Positions 1-8,610 of a stretch of DNA of 64,000 bases are shown here, one piece after another; positions within the stretch are counted from its first letter, which is position 1, and each line of letters begins with the position of its first letter. Below the pieces are notes generated by a model. The model was not told where the DNA came from. It did not search any database and saw only the letters and a list, made by a program, of their open reading frames with translations. This DNA is from Burkholderiales bacterium (GTDB lineage Bacteria > Pseudomonadota > Gammaproteobacteria > Burkholderiales > Burkholderiaceae_B). The translations under genes and the position numbers were made by a program. The stretch lies in the NCBI GenBank assembly GCA_021299735.1, contig JAJTEM010000001.1, positions 62,001-126,000 of the forward strand. The letters run 5' to 3'.

Positions 1-694
1 GATAACCGGTAATAGAGACCCCCAACACCAGCCAGGCGAATGCAGCCACAAACGATGGAGTCCAGCTTATTGCTGACCAGTCTTCCATGAGCAAAGCCAC
101 TGGCAATAACAACACGCCACTGAGAATGATTTGAAACCCGGTACCGGTAACAACATCTGTGCGCACAGGCCATTTTTTGTACAACACCGTGCCAAAAGCC
201 AGTGTTAATAACGCAGCCAGCACGAGCATAAATCCCTCGATGGTGTCTGTACTTGAACCAATGCGGTTGCGAACTATAAATGCCACCCCAACAAAACCCA
301 AAGCCAAACCCAGTACCTTTTGGCGAGTAAGGGGCTCGCGCAATAAAAAAGACGACAATACTGCAACTACAATGGGGTTGGCACTAATCAGTATTGTGGA
401 CAAACCCGAGGAAAGGCTACCCATACCGGTCCAGCTCAGGCCCAGATAGAGCGCATGATTCAGTAAACCCAGGGCGCTTAACACGCCCAACTCTTGCAAG
501 GTAAGCTTGCGCAATGTTCCCCGCCAGTGTGCCCAGGCCAGCATCAAGGCGCCAGCCACGAGAAAACGCAAGGTTAAGAACAGCAGGGGCGGGCTGTCGA
601 TCAAACCAATTTTCGCAGCGGGGAATGCACTGGTCCAGATCAGGACAAATGGGAACGCGAATGAAGCATTTCTCAAAAGAGGGTATTGATTCAT
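1..694 (-). CDS. EamA/DMT-family transporter, partial (C-terminus beyond the left edge)
   Basis: An open frame runs leftward from an ATG at 694 to the window edge, about 231 codons without a stop. The translation is almost entirely hydrophobic segments separated by short basic loops, beginning MNQYPLLRNASFAFPFVLIW. It shows EamA-repeat features: an early W-T-S-A-F-P-A stretch, an R-F-L-V-A-G-A helix, and a second EamA-like repeat starting near residue 150. Proteins of this family are inner-membrane exporters or permeases of small metabolites with ten helices; the substrate cannot be told. A GGA lies about 10 bases before the ATG. A different minus-strand frame at 417-749 overlaps it but has soluble, irregular composition and is a shadow. 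Confidence 0.8.
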   Translation of the reverse strand, partial: MNQYPLLRNASFAFPFVLIWTSAFPAAKIGLIDSPPLLFLTLRFLVAGALMLAWAHWRGTLRKLTLQELGVLSALGLLNHALYLGLSWTGMGSLSSGLSTILISANPIVVAVLSSFLLREPLTRQKVLGLALGFVGVAFIVRNRIGSSTDTIEGFMLVLAALLTLAFGTVLYKKWPVRTDVVTGTGFQIILSGVLLLPVALLMEDWSAISWTPSFVAAFAWLVLGVSITGY

Positions 695-768
695 TGAAAG
701 AAATCCAGTAATTGTGGAGCATTGTAATCAGCGAATCAGCTAAACCCAACCGACGACCGGAGTTTTAA

Positions 769-1899
769 ATGCTCGAGCAGTTCCGAATAATCGTCGTAGA
801 TGATGACCAACCCCACCTTGAGGCGCTGTGTTCGCAATTGCAGGAGGCCGGTTTTGATGTCAACGGGTTTTCTGATTCGACAGTCGCTCTTGAGCAGCTG
901 ACAAGCCAACGATTTGATGTGCTGTTCATCCGCTTGCAACTTACCGGCGTAGATGGCATAGAGCTGGTGCAACGGGCGCAGCAACTGGACCCCGATTTAA
1001 GTACTGTACTGATTACCGATCAGGGTAGCATTAAAACCGCAATAGACGCACTGAAGTTCGGGGTACTGGATTATGTCTTGATGCCCCTCAAATTGAGCGA
1101 GTTAATGCAAGTGACGAATCGTGCAATTCAGATGCGTAAATTAAGGCTGGAAAATACGCAGTTGATCCGCGATCTGTCAAACAGCAATTTGCGATTGCGG
1201 GAAATGAACCATGAGCTGGACCACTTTGCCGGGCGGGTTGCTCATGATCTAAATTCGCTTTGCCATATTATTCAGGGATTTGCAGGCAGCCTGACTCGCA
1301 GGGCCTACAACAAACTGGATGAACAAGAGCAACGCTATTTGCTGCGAATCAACGAGGCCAGTGCACGCGGGAGTCAGTTGGTGTCTGACCTGCTTGCCTT
1401 TGCACGCTTGGGCTCGGGGGAATTGCAATTTAACCAGGTGGTATTAAACGAGGTTGTTGAGAAAGCGCGTGCACTGGTCGAGTTAAAAGAAGGCCTTCGG
1501 AAAGCCGACTGGAGCATTGCCATACTGCCGGATATTGACGGCGATGAATCACTATTGGAACTGGTGTTTGTGAACCTGTTCTCAAATGCCCTGAAGTTCA
1601 GCCAAATACGGGAGCTTCCGACAATTGTGGTTGAAGCCAATGTTCTGGATGATGTCGTTGAAATCAAGGTCATCGACAATGGCGCAGGCTTTGATCCCGA
1701 GCGGGCGGAGGGTCTTTTCAAGCCCTTTCACCGTTTGCACAATCCACACGATTTTGAAGGACACGGCATGGGCTTGGCCAATGTGAAACGAATTGTTGAG
1801 CGACATGGCGGCTATATCAAGGCCACGTCAGCCCCAGACAAAGGGGCTGTGTTTACTTTGACCCTGCCAATAAGAGGCGCTACACCACCAAACCGCTAA
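769..1899 (+). CDS. Sensor histidine kinase with an N-terminal degenerate receiver domain
   Basis: 376 residues: receiver-like domain (about 5-120), coiled linker (125-150), HisKA-type dimerisation helix with V-A-H-D-L (His159), and a HATPase domain with N-box (V-N-L-F-S-N-A-L-K-F), D-N-G-A-G-F and G-H-G-M-G-L. The layout resembles phytochrome-type kinases regulated by a receiver. The receiver keeps the acidic pair (V-V-D-D-D) and the D-G after the phosphorylation loop. However, the phosphoacceptor Asp position reads Arg (F-I-R-L-Q-L, Arg55), and the usual K-P near residue 106 reads M-P. It therefore probably cannot be phosphorylated in the normal way and may bind a partner instead. No membrane segment, so cytoplasmic. 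No adjacent response regulator on the same strand. Kinase call firm, partner unknown. Confidence 0.87.
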   Translation: MLEQFRIIVVDDDQPHLEALCSQLQEAGFDVNGFSDSTVALEQLTSQRFDVLFIRLQLTGVDGIELVQRAQQLDPDLSTVLITDQGSIKTAIDALKFGVLDYVLMPLKLSELMQVTNRAIQMRKLRLENTQLIRDLSNSNLRLREMNHELDHFAGRVAHDLNSLCHIIQGFAGSLTRRAYNKLDEQEQRYLLRINEASARGSQLVSDLLAFARLGSGELQFNQVVLNEVVEKARALVELKEGLRKADWSIAILPDIDGDESLLELVFVNLFSNALKFSQIRELPTIVVEANVLDDVVEIKVIDNGAGFDPERAEGLFKPFHRLHNPHDFEGHGMGLANVKRIVERHGGYIKATSAPDKGAVFTLTLPIRGATPPNR

Positions 1900-1939
1900 C
1901 CGGATGAGTGGCTAAAAAATAAGTCGAAATTCCTGAGAA

Positions 1940-2455
1940 TCAGGATTTATCGGGTGTACTGCTGGTTTCAACCAGGCGTGGTTGTTCGTCGCGTGGCCAT
2001 TCAAAACTATAAAAACCCTGTTTACCGTTGATGGTGTAATCAAACTGCCCACTGATCACACGCGGTTTCATTTCCAGATTGAATGCACATTGGTTGGGGG
2101 CTTCACAACCGTGTTTATTGAGCAAAGCGCTAACTTCGGGGTCGAATAGCGGGGCGGTGTGCAGGCCTTGCGGCGTCATGAAATACACACCAGCATTTTT
2201 ACCGCAGTGATTTTCTATCAGGGTATGGCCCACACCTTCAAAGCGGAATTCGCAATTGTTTTTAGAAGCGTAAGACAACACTTGCTGGGCTTCAGCTTTG
2301 TCCTGACAGGACGATATGCCGAATAATGTAAGCGCAGTGGCAATCATCAAACCGAATATTAGAGAGAGAACTCGACTGGCTTTGCGAAGAAATGAGCCTT
2401 GTTTTCTACCTGTATCGAATGACAGTGAGTGATACCTGCTACGTTGTTGAAACAT
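1940..2455 (-). CDS. Hypothetical secreted protein or lipoprotein
   Basis: 171 residues, family not recognised. A basic N-terminus of about 28 residues is followed by one hydrophobic segment (about 29-48) ending I-S-S-C, which resembles a lipoprotein processing site. The rest is soluble and has several Cys (N-N-C-E-F, E-N-H-C-G, H-G-C-E-A, N-Q-C-A-F), suggesting disulfides in the periplasm. It lies on the same strand as, and 131 bp downstream of, the two-component sensor ending at 2587, so it could be co-transcribed with that system. An ATG closer to the hydrophobic segment could be the true start. Confidence 0.6.
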   Translation of the reverse strand: MFQQRSRYHSLSFDTGRKQGSFLRKASRVLSLIFGLMIATALTLFGISSCQDKAEAQQVLSYASKNNCEFRFEGVGHTLIENHCGKNAGVYFMTPQGLHTAPLFDPEVSALLNKHGCEAPNQCAFNLEMKPRVISGQFDYTINGKQGFYSFEWPRDEQPRLVETSSTPDKS

Positions 2456-2586
2456 GATTACTTGGCCTTCCGTGAATAATGTGAAGTAGGATATTGGTAC
2501 GAACTCAGTACCTTTCTCAACGTCACAGTTCGATCTGGGTTTACACAGAAGGCATCCAACTCACTCGGGGCTGGTGGTTTTTCGCT

Positions 2587-3903
2587 TTAATTCAGAGAAA
2601 ACCCGATGCACACCCACTCTCCATCGCACCGGGCAAAGGGTTCGCCACCATGCAAACGTGCAATGGCCGCCACAATTGCCAAACCCAAACCATGGTTGTG
2701 TCCGCTTTGATTGCGGGATTGATCAACCCGGTAAAAGGGCTCAAACAAGTGCGGCAAACTGCGCTCGGGAATGCACACACCTTTGTTGCTCACGGTCAGG
2801 CTGACCTGGCTATTGGCGTGTGATTGCTCTATGTGAATATGAATGGTGCTGCTTTCTTCAGCGTAACGAATTGCATTGGACACCAGGTTGGACAAGGCCC
2901 GCTTGATCAGTTCTGAATCTACCCGGGCCGAAGCCTCTCCGTGCAATTCAAAACGCAAATGCTTTTCCTCCAGCATGGCCTCCATGTAGTCCATCACGGT
3001 CATCACGGGTTCGCTCAGCTTGGCCAGCCAACGAAAATCGTTGTACTGCCCCTGGCTGGCATGCGACAAAAACAGCATGCTTTGTATAATTCGATTCATG
3101 CGCTGCAACTCTTCGAGGTGGCTGTGCAGGGCCTCTTTCAAATGTTCGGGGTCAGGGTTTTTTTCACGCAACAGCAACTCGTGGCTTACGGTAAGGCTCG
3201 ATAACGGAGTGTTCAGTTCGTGCGCCACGTTGGAGTTGAACGATCTCAATTGCTCGTGGTACTGGCTCACCTTGCCCATCAACTTGTTGAACTGCTCAAT
3301 TACTGGATAAAGCTCTTGCGGTTCATGATCACTCTTGATTCTGGCGCTCAGGTCCGAGGGGTCAAAGTCGGCGATTTTCCGCCCAAACTTGTTCAGGGGC
3401 TTCAATTCAAACCGCGCCAATGTGCCGCTGAGCAGCATAATAATAAAACCCCACACCACGGATACCGCTGTAAACAACAAGGCAATAAACTTTAAAAACC
3501 GTTTGTCCTCCGACACATCCAAGGCGAGCTCAAGGTCCCGTATGGGCATGCTGCCTCCCATTCCAGTCAAGGGATGCATGTAGGTCACTTTGTGTTTCAC
3601 CTGGCTTAGCAACACCTGCGGGCCATACAGCACCTGCCCGCTTTCTCCATGTACTTTGACGCGCACATTCCCAAGGCTTAGCAGCAGCTCATCCACCCGG
3701 CCCCACATGTCCGCAGGCAAAAGCTCGCTGTTTCGGGCCAGCACCTGTTCAACACTTGATGCGGCCCGGCTTAAGGTATCCTGGTGGCGCACGTCTTGCC
3801 ACATGCAAATGGCCCGATAACTGATAACAGCAATAATGCCCACGCCCAGAATACTGAGTATCGACATTTGCAAGGATGACCTTAGCGCAATTGAACGCCT
3901 CAC
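2587..3903 (-). CDS. Heavy-metal-type two-component sensor histidine kinase (CusS/IrlS-like)
   Basis: 438 residues. TM1 at about 12-30, a periplasmic sensor region (31-135), TM2 at about 137-160, HAMP (161-215), HisKA with N-V-A-H-E-L-N-T-P-L (His228), then a HATPase domain with N-box (N-L-V-S-N-A-I-R-Y) and G-H-N-H-G-L-G-L. The F-E-P-F-Y-R-V-D stretch and overall order match the CusS/CopS/IrlS group. The periplasmic part contains Met and His residues (M-H-P-L-T-G-M-G-G-S-M) that could bind metal; this is inference. The start overlaps the stop of the response regulator by 4 bp, so the two are translationally coupled. The G1 box is variant (S-N-K-G in place of D-N-G), as is common in this subgroup. 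Confidence 0.9.
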   Translation of the reverse strand: MRRSIALRSSLQMSILSILGVGIIAVISYRAICMWQDVRHQDTLSRAASSVEQVLARNSELLPADMWGRVDELLLSLGNVRVKVHGESGQVLYGPQVLLSQVKHKVTYMHPLTGMGGSMPIRDLELALDVSEDKRFLKFIALLFTAVSVVWGFIIMLLSGTLARFELKPLNKFGRKIADFDPSDLSARIKSDHEPQELYPVIEQFNKLMGKVSQYHEQLRSFNSNVAHELNTPLSSLTVSHELLLREKNPDPEHLKEALHSHLEELQRMNRIIQSMLFLSHASQGQYNDFRWLAKLSEPVMTVMDYMEAMLEEKHLRFELHGEASARVDSELIKRALSNLVSNAIRYAEESSTIHIHIEQSHANSQVSLTVSNKGVCIPERSLPHLFEPFYRVDQSRNQSGHNHGLGLAIVAAIARLHGGEPFARCDGEWVCIGFSLN

Positions 3904-4616
3904 GATTGGAAATCCTCCACGGATTGATCCGGCGCGCGTTGCTCGAGCACATAACCCATTCCACGCACCGTGTGCAACAAAGGTTGCTCGAAGGGTTCGT
4001 CCATTTTGCTGCGCAAGCGGCGCACTGCTACATCCACCACATTGGTTTCACTGTCAAAGTGCATGTCCCACACCAGCTCTGCCAATTCAGTGCGTGAAAG
4101 CACCTCGCCTTTGCGGCGCAACAGCAACCACAGCAGGCTGAACTCTTTAGCGGTCAAACGAAGGTCTTGCCCGGCACGCTTGGCCTGGCGTTTTACGGCA
4201 TCCAGTTCAAGATCCGCCAAACTTAAATGACTGCTATCGGCAGTGGCACTGGGTTTGCCTTGCGCACGGCGTGCCAAGGCATGCACACGGGCAACCAATT
4301 CGGAGAAAGCAAAGGGCTTGGTGAGGTAATCATCGGCACCCGCCTGCAAACCCTTCACACGGTCTTCAACCATGGCGCGGGCAGTCAGCATGAGCACGGG
4401 AATATTCATTGTTTGGCGCAGAGCGGCCAATACGCCCAAACCATCAAGGTCGGGTAGCATGCCGTCAAGGATAATCATTTCGTAATGGCCCTCAGTGGCG
4501 AGGTGCAAGCCATCAATGCCATTGTGGGCTACATCCACCACAAAGCCCTTAGAATTCAGGCCTTTTTGAAGGTAGCTGGCCAGTTTTTTCTCATCTTCAA
4601 TCACCAGAATTTTCAT
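3900..4616 (-). CDS. OmpR-family response regulator (CusR/CopR-like)
   Basis: 238 residues. Receiver domain (1-115) with acidic pair E8-D9, phosphoacceptor Asp51 in I-I-L-D-G-M-L-P, a switch Thr in M-L-T-A-R and T-K-P-F. A winged-helix DNA-binding domain (about 135-225) follows, with L-T-A-K-E-F-S-L-L-W and V-D-V-A-V-R-R-L-R-S-K-M, then V-R-G-M-G-Y-V-L. Together with the overlapping kinase gene it forms a classical two-component system. The promoter region shared with the divergent DUF4148 gene contains a perfect palindrome at 4683-4698, a likely binding site. Metal specificity (copper or similar) is inferred from the subgroup and not shown. Confidence 0.92.
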   Translation of the reverse strand: MKILVIEDEKKLASYLQKGLNSKGFVVDVAHNGIDGLHLATEGHYEMIILDGMLPDLDGLGVLAALRQTMNIPVLMLTARAMVEDRVKGLQAGADDYLTKPFAFSELVARVHALARRAQGKPSATADSSHLSLADLELDAVKRQAKRAGQDLRLTAKEFSLLWLLLRRKGEVLSRTELAELVWDMHFDSETNVVDVAVRRLRSKMDEPFEQPLLHTVRGMGYVLEQRAPDQSVEDFQS

Positions 4617-4682
4617 TGAGAATGCACCGCTGCGGCTTAGTAAACACAGCTCGCAGTATAGAAGCTGGGCAGGTATTTTTAA

Positions 4683-4698
4683 ATTACAAATTTGTAAT
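4683..4698. promoter_or_regulatory. Perfect 16-bp palindrome, likely operator of the adjacent two-component regulator
   Basis: ATTACAAATTTGTAAT is a perfect inverted repeat located 67 bp upstream of the response regulator start (4616) and 106 bp upstream of the divergent DUF4148 start (4804). Dyads of the TTACA-N-TGTAA type are typical binding sites for CusR/CopR-like OmpR regulators. Autoregulation and control of the divergent gene are inferred from position. Confidence 0.6.
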
Positions 4699-4803
4699 GT
4701 GCCTGTGGGCGCTTGGTAATTCGTGGCTGCGTAAAGTACGAGTCATGCCAAGGCAATAACGCAACGGCAAAACTCGATGAAGTACCTCAACAGGAGATTT
4801 ACC

Positions 4804-5118
4804 ATGAACGCACGTCAATTGATCGCCACTTCCGTAATAGCCATTTCAGCATCTGTACCAGCCATGGTGATGGCCAACCCCGCAACCCAGCAAGGCGATA
4901 GTACAAGCCATGTTGTTGCATTTGACAGCCAGCGCAACCAAACCACACGCCAGGCTGTGTTGAATGAATACCAGAAAGCTGTACAGACCGGTGAATTCAG
5001 CCCAACCGCTGGCGATGCAAGCCAAGCATTCCAGATTACCAGCAAGTCCACGGCCACACGCAGCGAGGTTTTGAGCAAACTCAAGAATGCCAGCATGAAT
5101 CAAGGTGATGCCAGCTGA
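4804..5118 (+). CDS. DUF4148-like small secreted protein
   Basis: 104 residues from the ATG at 4804, which follows a good ribosome-binding site (CAGGAG, 9 bases upstream). An ATG at 4777 in frame lacks one and would spoil the signal peptide. Residues 1-24 form a signal peptide (A-T-S-V-I-A-I-S-A-S-V-P-A-M-V-M-A-N). The mature part has the Q-A-V-L-N-E-Y-Q-K-A and R-S-E-V-L-S-K-L segments typical of DUF4148 periplasmic proteins, which often accompany metal two-component systems in Burkholderiales. It is transcribed divergently from such a system across the 16-bp palindrome. Molecular role unknown. Followed by a strong terminator. Confidence 0.8.
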   Translation: MNARQLIATSVIAISASVPAMVMANPATQQGDSTSHVVAFDSQRNQTTRQAVLNEYQKAVQTGEFSPTAGDASQAFQITSKSTATRSEVLSKLKNASMNQGDAS

Positions 5119-5150
5119 TTGCTACAAGCCGGGTTACTTTCCGGTTTTTT

Positions 5151-5190
5151 AAAGGGCGCCTGTGATTCCCCGCACAGGCGCCTTTTGTTT
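5151..5190 (+). terminator. Rho-independent terminator after the DUF4148 gene
   Basis: A GC-rich stem (AAGGGCGCCTGTG pairing with CACAGGCGCCTTTT, one mismatch) around an 8-base loop is followed by TTTTGTTTT. A smaller CCGG...CCGG hairpin with six T residues lies just upstream at about 5129-5150. Confidence 0.8.
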
Positions 5191-5229
5191 TAAGATGAAG
5201 TTCATCGTTGCTTCAAAGCCGTATTCTTC

Positions 5230-6582
5230 ATGTCGTCCAGCAAGAAACCTCCCGTAAGCAATCATTCAAACGAATCAGCAGTGCCCTCAGGCCGTTTCGC
5301 CCGTTTAAGCCGGTTTGGTGCGCTGGCTACCACAGTGGCGGGCTCGGTGGTTAAAAACGGGACCAAGCAACTGGCGCAGGGGAAACGCCCGAAATTAAGT
5401 AGCCTGTTGTTAACCCCAAAAAATGCCCTGCGTGTTGCTGACCAATTGGCCCAACTGCGCGGCGCTGCGATGAAGTTGGGGCAGTTGGTCTCGATGGATG
5501 CAGGCGATATGCTGCCGCCACAACTGGCCGAAATTATGGCCAAACTTCGGCAAGATGCCAAACACATGCCCCGCAAACAACTGCTGGCAGTGCTTGAGAA
5601 GGAGTGGGGCGAAAACTGGGGTGAACGAGTTCGGGAATTTAACCTGATCCCAATTGCTGCAGCCTCAATTGGCCAGGTGCATGAAGCCATTTCACTAGAC
5701 GGGGAAAAACTGGCCATCAAAATTCAATACCCCGGCGTGCGCGAAAGCATCGATAGCGACATTGACAATGTGGCCACCATTTTGCGCTTCACGGGCTTGG
5801 TCCCTAAAACATTCGACCTTGCCTCACTGCTGGCTGAAGCCAAAAAGCAGTTGCACGAAGAGGCTGATTACCTGCGGGAAGCCGAATACATTGCGAAATA
5901 CACCGAAGCCCTGGGCGAGGACGAACGCTTCGAAATTCCTGTTGTGAACGCAAACTTAAGCACGCGCAGTATATTGGCCATGCGCTATGTGGAAGGCGTA
6001 CCGATTGAACAAATGGCCCACGCCACACAACCAGTTCGCAACCAAATTGCCACCACAATGTTCGAGTTATTGTTCAAGGAATTATTGGACATGCGCTTGA
6101 TGCAAACAGACCCCAACTTTGCCAACTACCGTTACAACCCAAAAAACGGCAAAGTGGTACTGCTTGATTTTGGCGCCACCCGCAGTTTCAATAAAGAACT
6201 GGTAGAGGGCTATATGGATTTGATGAAAGCCGCACAAGCTGGTAGCCGGGAATTAATGGAGAAGGCGGGCATGCGAATTGGGTATTTTGATTCAACAACC
6301 AAACCGCATCACCGCAGTTTGGTACTTGACCTGATGGAGCTGGCCTGCGAGCCTTTTTGCACGAAGGGTGAATTTGATTTTGGCAATACCAACCTGGCTG
6401 CACGAATTCGCGACAAGGGCTTCGAGTTGGGTGAGGATCGTCAATTTTGGCACACCCCACCGATTGACTGCCTGTTCCTTCATCGCAAACTGGGTGGACT
6501 GTTTTTGCTGGTCACCCGATTGAAAGCGCGGGTGGATGTTTCAAAATCCAGCGAAATTACAAGCTGTTCCATCCTGGATTGA
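5230..6582 (+). CDS. ABC1/AarF/UbiB-family atypical kinase
   Basis: 450 residues, no clear membrane helices at the C-terminus. Family landmarks in order: the N-terminal K-L-G-Q-L-V-S-M-D signature (about 81-90), P-P-Q-L-A-E-I-M, the Ala-rich A-A-A-S-I-G-Q-V-H-E-A loop, the A-I-K-I-Q-Y-P-G-V lysine strand, E-E-A-D-Y-L-R-E-A, and the metal-binding L-L-D-F-G-A-T-R. These enzymes belong to the atypical protein-kinase-like superfamily linked to ubiquinone and isoprenoid lipid metabolism. Whether this one is the housekeeping UbiB or a paralog is unclear; lacking the C-terminal membrane anchor favours a paralog. Monocistronic between a terminator and a convergent gene. Confidence 0.85.
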   Translation: MSSSKKPPVSNHSNESAVPSGRFARLSRFGALATTVAGSVVKNGTKQLAQGKRPKLSSLLLTPKNALRVADQLAQLRGAAMKLGQLVSMDAGDMLPPQLAEIMAKLRQDAKHMPRKQLLAVLEKEWGENWGERVREFNLIPIAAASIGQVHEAISLDGEKLAIKIQYPGVRESIDSDIDNVATILRFTGLVPKTFDLASLLAEAKKQLHEEADYLREAEYIAKYTEALGEDERFEIPVVNANLSTRSILAMRYVEGVPIEQMAHATQPVRNQIATTMFELLFKELLDMRLMQTDPNFANYRYNPKNGKVVLLDFGATRSFNKELVEGYMDLMKAAQAGSRELMEKAGMRIGYFDSTTKPHHRSLVLDLMELACEPFCTKGEFDFGNTNLAARIRDKGFELGEDRQFWHTPPIDCLFLHRKLGGLFLLVTRLKARVDVSKSSEITSCSILD

Positions 6583-6629
6583 TGAAAAAATCGGATTCAC
6601 TCTGTTGATTTTGCTGCTGCCACTGCAGT

Positions 6630-6651
6630 CCGCTTAGGCCGCTTAGGCCGC
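6630..6651. repeat. Short tandem repeat in a convergent intergenic region
   Basis: CCGCTTAGG occurs twice in direct tandem and is followed by a third CCGC. It lies between the ABC1 kinase gene and the convergent MBL-fold gene. No function is evident. Confidence 0.5.
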
Positions 6652-6746
6652 AGCGCGGTCTCATCACAGCCACGTCTCCAGCAACTGTTTGGATGAGTTG
6701 TTCATTATCAATGCGACGGTATTCACATTCAAGACGCATATTCAGT

Positions 6747-7535
6747 TTATGCGGGAAAGTTCACACACACTGTTTCACCGTCTTGCGGAATTATTAATCG
6801 ATTGCCGAGCTCCGCATGCTGCGCAGCTATCAGCAATTGCTCCCTTGTCACCGGGCAGTGGCTAATCGCCTCCAAATGGTTGGCGATTACCAAACCGCTG
6901 GTGGCACGTGTGAATTCAAGCACATCGCTTACACCCATAATAATTTCACCGCCAATGTCAAATTGCGCGCCACCTGCGGGTACTACGCTTATGTCGGGTT
7001 TTCGGGTCCACAAAAACTCTTGAATACGGGGTGTGAAAATGGTGTCGCCACTTAGGTAAACAGAAGGCTCACCCGGAATTTGAATGTAGTAACCCACACC
7101 ATGTTCCATGAATGAGCCCACAAAACCCCGGCCATGTACGCAAGGCACCGTGCTGATCAAACCGCCCAGAAAAGGTGCCTTCTTGCGATCAGTGTCTGCA
7201 GGCAAAGCTTGCACATTCAATCCTTTTGCTGAGAGGTGAGGCGCATCATGCACAGTACAAATTACCGGTATTTGGTGTTCTCGAAGCCATGCTTTGCCTG
7301 CCCGGTCGAGGTGATCAAAATGACCTTTCTGGCAGTGCGTAATCAAGCAATGTGTTACACCCAACAAGGCCAAATCAGCCTGGGGAGGCAAACCCACCGT
7401 GGGGTTTCTCAGCATGCCGCCGGAAAACTTCAGTGGCGGCAAAGCATGCTTTGGGGCCAGCATGGGGTCGACCAACACGCGGTATTTACCAAACTGCAGA
7501 ATAATGGTTGCATTGCGCAATTGCTGAATTTTCAT
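6747..7535 (-). CDS. MBL-fold metal-dependent hydrolase (UlaG/RomA-like)
   Basis: 262 residues. The metallo-beta-lactamase metal site is recognisable as T-H-C-Q-K-G-H-F-D-H-L-D (about 66-77), a slight variant of H-x-H-x-D-H. It is followed by V-P-C-V-H-G-R-G, the L-S-G-D-T strand, and a late I-A-N-H-L-E-A. The N-terminus (Q-Q-L-R-N-A-T-I-I-L-Q-F-G) is typical of the UlaG-like subgroup. Soluble, cytoplasmic, substrate unknown. It is divergent from a GlxA-type AraC regulator at 7642, a pairing that suggests the regulator controls this hydrolase. Confidence 0.85.
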   Translation of the reverse strand: MKIQQLRNATIILQFGKYRVLVDPMLAPKHALPPLKFSGGMLRNPTVGLPPQADLALLGVTHCLITHCQKGHFDHLDRAGKAWLREHQIPVICTVHDAPHLSAKGLNVQALPADTDRKKAPFLGGLISTVPCVHGRGFVGSFMEHGVGYYIQIPGEPSVYLSGDTIFTPRIQEFLWTRKPDISVVPAGGAQFDIGGEIIMGVSDVLEFTRATSGLVIANHLEAISHCPVTREQLLIAAQHAELGNRLIIPQDGETVCVNFPA

Positions 7536-7556
7536 GATTCTTCTCCACTGTTGGAT

Positions 7557-7617
7557 ACTGAATCATGGCAAGAAAACATATTTTACAGTGATGGCGTAGA
7601 ATGACAGTATTCAGTCA
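7557..7617. promoter_or_regulatory. Divergent promoter region with inverted motif copies
   Basis: Between the MBL-fold gene and the GlxA-like regulator, ACTGAAT (7557-7563) recurs in inverted orientation as ATTCAGT (7609-7615). The second copy lies inside TGACAGTATTCAGTCA (7602-7617), itself an imperfect dyad. This is a plausible regulator binding arrangement controlling both genes. Confidence 0.4.
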
Positions 7618-7641
7618 TTTTATGCCAAATATGCAAAACAC

Positions 7642-8598
7642 ATGAAAATAGGATTACTGCTTTACGACCAGTGCATGCCTGCAGGCCTTTTGGCTTTTAA
7701 CGATATGCTACAAGCCAGCAATAAGCTACACGATAAAAAACTGTTTGAAACCTGCTTGCTAGGTACCAGCCTGAAACCGGTACAATGCGCAAACCAAATT
7801 GTATTGACTGCCAATGCACTGCTTCAAGAAACACAAGTTGATTTGTTGCTGGTGCCCGGTATGTGGACTGAATCACCCAGCCTGTTGCCCATATTGCTTG
7901 CACAGCACGCCAAGCTGATTGAGCAAATTCGGCAACTACCCGAACACACGAAAGTGTGGAGCTACTGCACAGGCGTGTGTTTGCTGGCTGTTAGTGGAAA
8001 GCTTCGCCGCCAACGTGCAACGGTGACCTGGTGGCTTGCAAATTCCATGCAAAAAAACTACCCGGATGTGAATTGGTTAATTGACAGCGATTGTGTGGTT
8101 ACCCCAAAAACTGCCACTGCGGCAGGCGTTCACGGCTACCTGCTACTTGCGCAAAAATTGATTGAAAAGTCGCTGAACAAAGCTACGTTTCAGGAAGTCA
8201 TTAAATTGATGGTGCTTCCCAGGCCAGTGCAGCAACACCCGGCTTTCAGATCGTTTGCGTTTATGGAACAGGCGGACCCATTGTTAAGAAAACTGGCCGG
8301 GATTGTGGCGCAAATGCCGGCTGAACAAATTACAGTGCAAACTCTCGCCGGGAAATTAAAGTTGAGTGAACGCACTTTGGCCCGGAAGGTGAGTGCGCTC
8401 AGTGGAATACCTGTAGCCAGCTATGCCCGGCTGCTGAAACTTCACCAGGTCAGCGAGCAACTGATTTGGTCAAGCGAACCAGTGAACACCATCAGTGAAA
8501 AACTTGGGTATAGCGATGAATCGAATTTGAGACGGCAGTTTAAACAGGTGACAGGGCTTTCTCCGGTTCAATACCGGAAGAAATACGCCCGCACCTGA
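7642..8598 (+). CDS. GlxA-family transcriptional regulator (DJ-1/PfpI domain plus AraC HTH)
   Basis: 318 residues. N-terminal DJ-1/PfpI-like domain (1-170) with the nucleophile-elbow region W-S-Y-C-T-G-V-C-L-L-A, then an AraC-type double helix-turn-helix (about 220-316) with L-A-G-K-L-K-L-S-E-R-T-L-A-R-K and the closing L-G-Y-S-D-E-S-N-L-R-R-Q-F-K-Q-V-T-G. Regulators of this group sense small metabolites through the PfpI-like domain and usually activate neighbouring genes. The divergent MBL-fold gene is the obvious target, and inverted motif copies lie between the two genes. Ligand unknown. Confidence 0.9.
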   Translation: MKIGLLLYDQCMPAGLLAFNDMLQASNKLHDKKLFETCLLGTSLKPVQCANQIVLTANALLQETQVDLLLVPGMWTESPSLLPILLAQHAKLIEQIRQLPEHTKVWSYCTGVCLLAVSGKLRRQRATVTWWLANSMQKNYPDVNWLIDSDCVVTPKTATAAGVHGYLLLAQKLIEKSLNKATFQEVIKLMVLPRPVQQHPAFRSFAFMEQADPLLRKLAGIVAQMPAEQITVQTLAGKLKLSERTLARKVSALSGIPVASYARLLKLHQVSEQLIWSSEPVNTISEKLGYSDESNLRRQFKQVTGLSPVQYRKKYART

Positions 8599-8610
8599 CA
8601 CTGTTTTGAA

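Noticed and set aside
417..749. Minus-strand ORF of 110 codons near the left edge
   Set aside because: Overlaps the EamA transporter in another frame; no membrane pattern or domain, whereas the transporter frame is clearly hydrophobic.
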